DNA from: Methanoregulaceae archaeon UBA467
GTDB lineage: Archaea; Halobacteriota; Methanomicrobia; Methanomicrobiales; Methanospirillaceae
Assembly: GCA_002503825.1 (NCBI GenBank)
Contig: DASP01000016.1
Location: 62,001-126,000 of the forward strand
DNA: 64,000 nt
Direction: 5' to 3'
Shown here in pieces: positions 62,304 through 64,000 of the stretch (within the stretch, counting starts at the first letter, position 1; each line of letters opens with the position of its first letter). A program made the translations under genes and the position numbers. The notes beneath the pieces are model-generated. The model was not told the DNA's origin, ran no database searches, and worked only from the letters and a program-made list of their open reading frames with translations.

Positions 62304-62414
62304 ATCAGCGGTCCGGGAGGTTATCCTGCCACTGGCTGCATATCAGGTTTAGCAGAGGCCTGCCGTGGATTCTCAGTCAAGAGGGCAGATCAACGGCCCG
62401 GGGGGTTATCCTGC
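62304..62414. repeat. Direct repeat pair of 26 bp
   Basis: ATCAGCGGTCCGGGAGGTTA at 62304 and ATCAACGGCCCGGGGGGTTA at 62389 begin two 26-base copies with three mismatches, ending TCCTGC at 62329 and 62414. They are 85 bp apart in the stretch between the TPR gene and the 5'-nucleotidase stop (62123-62421), which otherwise shows no gene. Confidence 0.6.
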
Positions 62415-62421
62415 ATAGGTA

Positions 62422-64000
62422 TTACTTCGCAGGACTACCGGAGCTCCCGCCAGGTCGCTCCTTGAGGAAGGTACTGAAAAAGGGAGGTACCCCGCCACCG
62501 GCCGTCCCGTTGACGATCGTGATCCTCCCGTCGGTCACCGGGGTCACCGGGGTGTTCTGCCTGAGGTATTCCGCCACCGGATCGATATCGTAGACGGTTG
62601 TCCCGGTCTTGTTTTGTTGCGCTGAAAAGACCTGGCAGCCGTCCCCGCCGCCGGCAAGCCAATTATTCACGAAGACCGTATAGGTCTGGTTATCATCGAG
62701 GACCTGGTATTTCCCGTCGGGACCGGCGACAGTCACGTCTTTTACCCTGCTGCCGGGTTCGGTGACCCCGATAAAGGTGCTTCCGTTGTACGTCGCGTTG
62801 TACGGGGTCCCGGCCGTATCGATCACGAACCTGATGCCCGATACCTGCAGGAACCCGCCGGAATCGACCGGGCCGTTTGCGTTGTCCAGCGAGGATGCCG
62901 AACCTTCGAGGGCCTCGCGGAGGTCGCTGCCCTTCATCTCAACCCTCACGATCTCGTCCCGGTACGGGAGGATCTGGTAGAGCATGTAGTACGTGATGTT
63001 TCCCGCCGGGAAGACCTGGTCGCCCCTGATGCCGCCGCCGTTGATGATCGCGATACCGGCATTGCCGAACCAGTCGCGCCATGCATCTGCGATAAAGTCT
63101 CCTGCTGCCGCTTCCCCGCTCCTGACGGTGGTCTTGCGGGTATCGATCGGGACCGTCGAGACACCTACGGTCGCCCTGAGCCGTTCGCCGTATTCGGCGA
63201 TATACGGTGCAAAGAGTGCATCGACTGCCGGGTCGCCGGGGGTGCTGTTATCGAGGTACAGGTAACTCCATTGCGGGTCACGGATACCGGACGTTCCTGC
63301 TGAAACTGTGCCGGTGCCGTTACCCTGACTATTCAGGGGGCCTTCCGTTCCGGCCGGCCCTTCCCACGTGAACCGCAGGATACCCAGCCGTTCGCCCCTC
63401 ATGCCGTCCTGCACGACGACCGTCTCCCAGCCGCCCGGGCCTTCCACGATCTCGTACAGGTAGATATGGTCATGACCGCCGACGATCAGGTCTATACCCG
63501 ATACGGCCCGGGCAAGGGCGATATCGTCCTCCGATCCGGTATGGGTGACCGCGATGACGAGGTCGGCCCCCTGCGCCCTGAGATCGCCGGCCATCCGCCC
63601 GGCAACGCCGCCCAGGTCTGGGTCCACGGTGGTCCCGGCCGCCGGGCTCGAGATCCGGGCGAGGTCAGGAGTCATCAGCCCGAAGACCCCGACCTTTACC
63701 CCGGATACGTCCAGCATGGCCGACGGGGTGATGCGGGAGGCAAGGACCGGGTCCTGCACCTGCATGTTGGCACAGACGACTGGGAACCCTGCGGCACCCG
63801 TGGCATTGGCATACACTTCCTCGCCGAAATCGAATTCGTGGTTGCCGGGGCAGACGACGTTATACCCGGCGAGGGTCATGCCCTGCATCTCGGGAATGCC
63901 CGAGTAGGTATCATAGAAGGTGCCGGTGAGGTCGTCACCGCTTGAGATGAGAAGCGATCCGTCGGCAGTGGCCCTGATCTCCTTTGCAGCACCGGATATC
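62422..64000 (-). CDS. 5'-Nucleotidase/UshA-type metallophosphatase (5' end outside window)
   Basis: The frame is open to base 64000, so the N-terminus is outside the window; 526 codons are present. The metallophosphatase core shows NHEFDFG, VTHTGSEDD and VGGHDH, and the C-terminal 5'-nucleotidase domain shows INGGGIRGD. It is probably exported and degrades nucleotides outside the membrane, but no signal peptide is visible because the start is missing. Threonine- and asparagine-rich stretches are typical of surface proteins. Confidence 0.9.
   Translation of the reverse strand, partial: ISGAAKEIRATADGSLLISSGDDLTGTFYDTYSGIPEMQGMTLAGYNVVCPGNHEFDFGEEVYANATGAAGFPVVCANMQVQDPVLASRITPSAMLDVSGVKVGVFGLMTPDLARISSPAAGTTVDPDLGGVAGRMAGDLRAQGADLVIAVTHTGSEDDIALARAVSGIDLIVGGHDHIYLYEIVEGPGGWETVVVQDGMRGERLGILRFTWEGPAGTEGPLNSQGNGTGTVSAGTSGIRDPQWSYLYLDNSTPGDPAVDALFAPYIAEYGERLRATVGVSTVPIDTRKTTVRSGEAAAGDFIADAWRDWFGNAGIAIINGGGIRGDQVFPAGNITYYMLYQILPYRDEIVRVEMKGSDLREALEGSASSLDNANGPVDSGGFLQVSGIRFVIDTAGTPYNATYNGSTFIGVTEPGSRVKDVTVAGPDGKYQVLDDNQTYTVFVNNWLAGGGDGCQVFSAQQNKTGTTVYDIDPVAEYLRQNTPVTPVTDGRITIVNGTAGGGVPPFFSTFLKERPGGSSGSPAK

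Overview
The window is chromosomal DNA from a methanogenic archaeon, most likely a hydrogenotrophic member of the Methanomicrobiales. Archaeal markers are the sn-glycerol-1-phosphate dehydrogenase, PriS primase, GINS, L44e, S27e, aIF2-alpha, Nop10, CDC48, archaeal-type ProRS and LSm protein. Methanogen markers are the YcaO/TfuA pair that modifies methyl-coenzyme M reductase, an FmdE protein, a coenzyme F420-type oxidoreductase and many families of unknown function typical of methanogens. Genes are tightly packed with ATGA-type overlaps. Gene-free stretches of 350 to 790 bases separate some clusters.

Layout. 1-3.5 kb: a leftward DUF63-spoIIM-proS operon, divergent from egsA-UPF0179. 4-5 kb: an ADP-ribosylglycohydrolase and a UPF0058 gene. 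5.2-8.6 kb: elp3-priS-gins. 8.6-11.9 kb: the information-processing operon L44e-S27e-aIF2-alpha-nop10-PAC2-EndoQ. 12.1-16.2 kb: a ferredoxin plus geranylgeranyl reductase pair (saturation of archaeal lipids), TrkA, RNase HII and a site-2 protease. 16.6-19.1 kb: a small cysteine-rich protein and ycaO-tfuA. 19.2-25.4 kb: a disturbed accessory segment with DUF362, DUF308, LLM oxidoreductase and acetoacetate-decarboxylase-like genes, two truncated short-chain-dehydrogenase remnants in inverted orientation, and a decayed transposase. 25.4-36.7 kb: response regulator plus roadblock, tRNA-Pro, DUF89, YIP1, NfeD-SPFH, a RecJ-like DHH protein, RNase Z and a leftward cluster of small-molecule enzymes. 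36.9-41.2 kb: thiC, a two-repeat unknown protein, a carboxymuconolactone-decarboxylase-like protein and an apparently intact IS1634-type transposase. 41.6-46.9 kb: a folate enzyme, cdc48-hsp20, fructose-bisphosphatase/aldolase, LSm and a wHTH regulator. 47.7-53.6 kb: a FecBCD-type ABC importer facing fmdE, then amt-glnK behind a recognisable NrpR-type operator. 54-64 kb: PAS and RecA-like signalling proteins, small unknown genes, tRNA-Gln, a methyltransferase whose 3' end has been amplified into a 46-bp tandem array, a nuclease-fold protein, an NTF2-like protein, a TPR lipoprotein or secreted protein, and a 5'-nucleotidase that runs off the right edge.

Most notable. (1) Three dispersed intergenic copies of an approximately 75-135 bp element share a near-invariant four-tract G-quadruplex core (GGGTGGGnCAGGGnGGG). 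(2) Eight 46-bp tandem repeats lie directly behind the methyltransferase and keep the same register as its last coding codons. (3) An operon has lost almost all of a short-chain dehydrogenase, and an inverted fragment of a closely similar gene lies 2.7 kb away. (4) There are candidate operators for NrpR (amt-glnK), a thiamin regulator (thiC) and a metal or heat-shock regulator. I saw no CRISPR array, rRNA, integrase or prophage.
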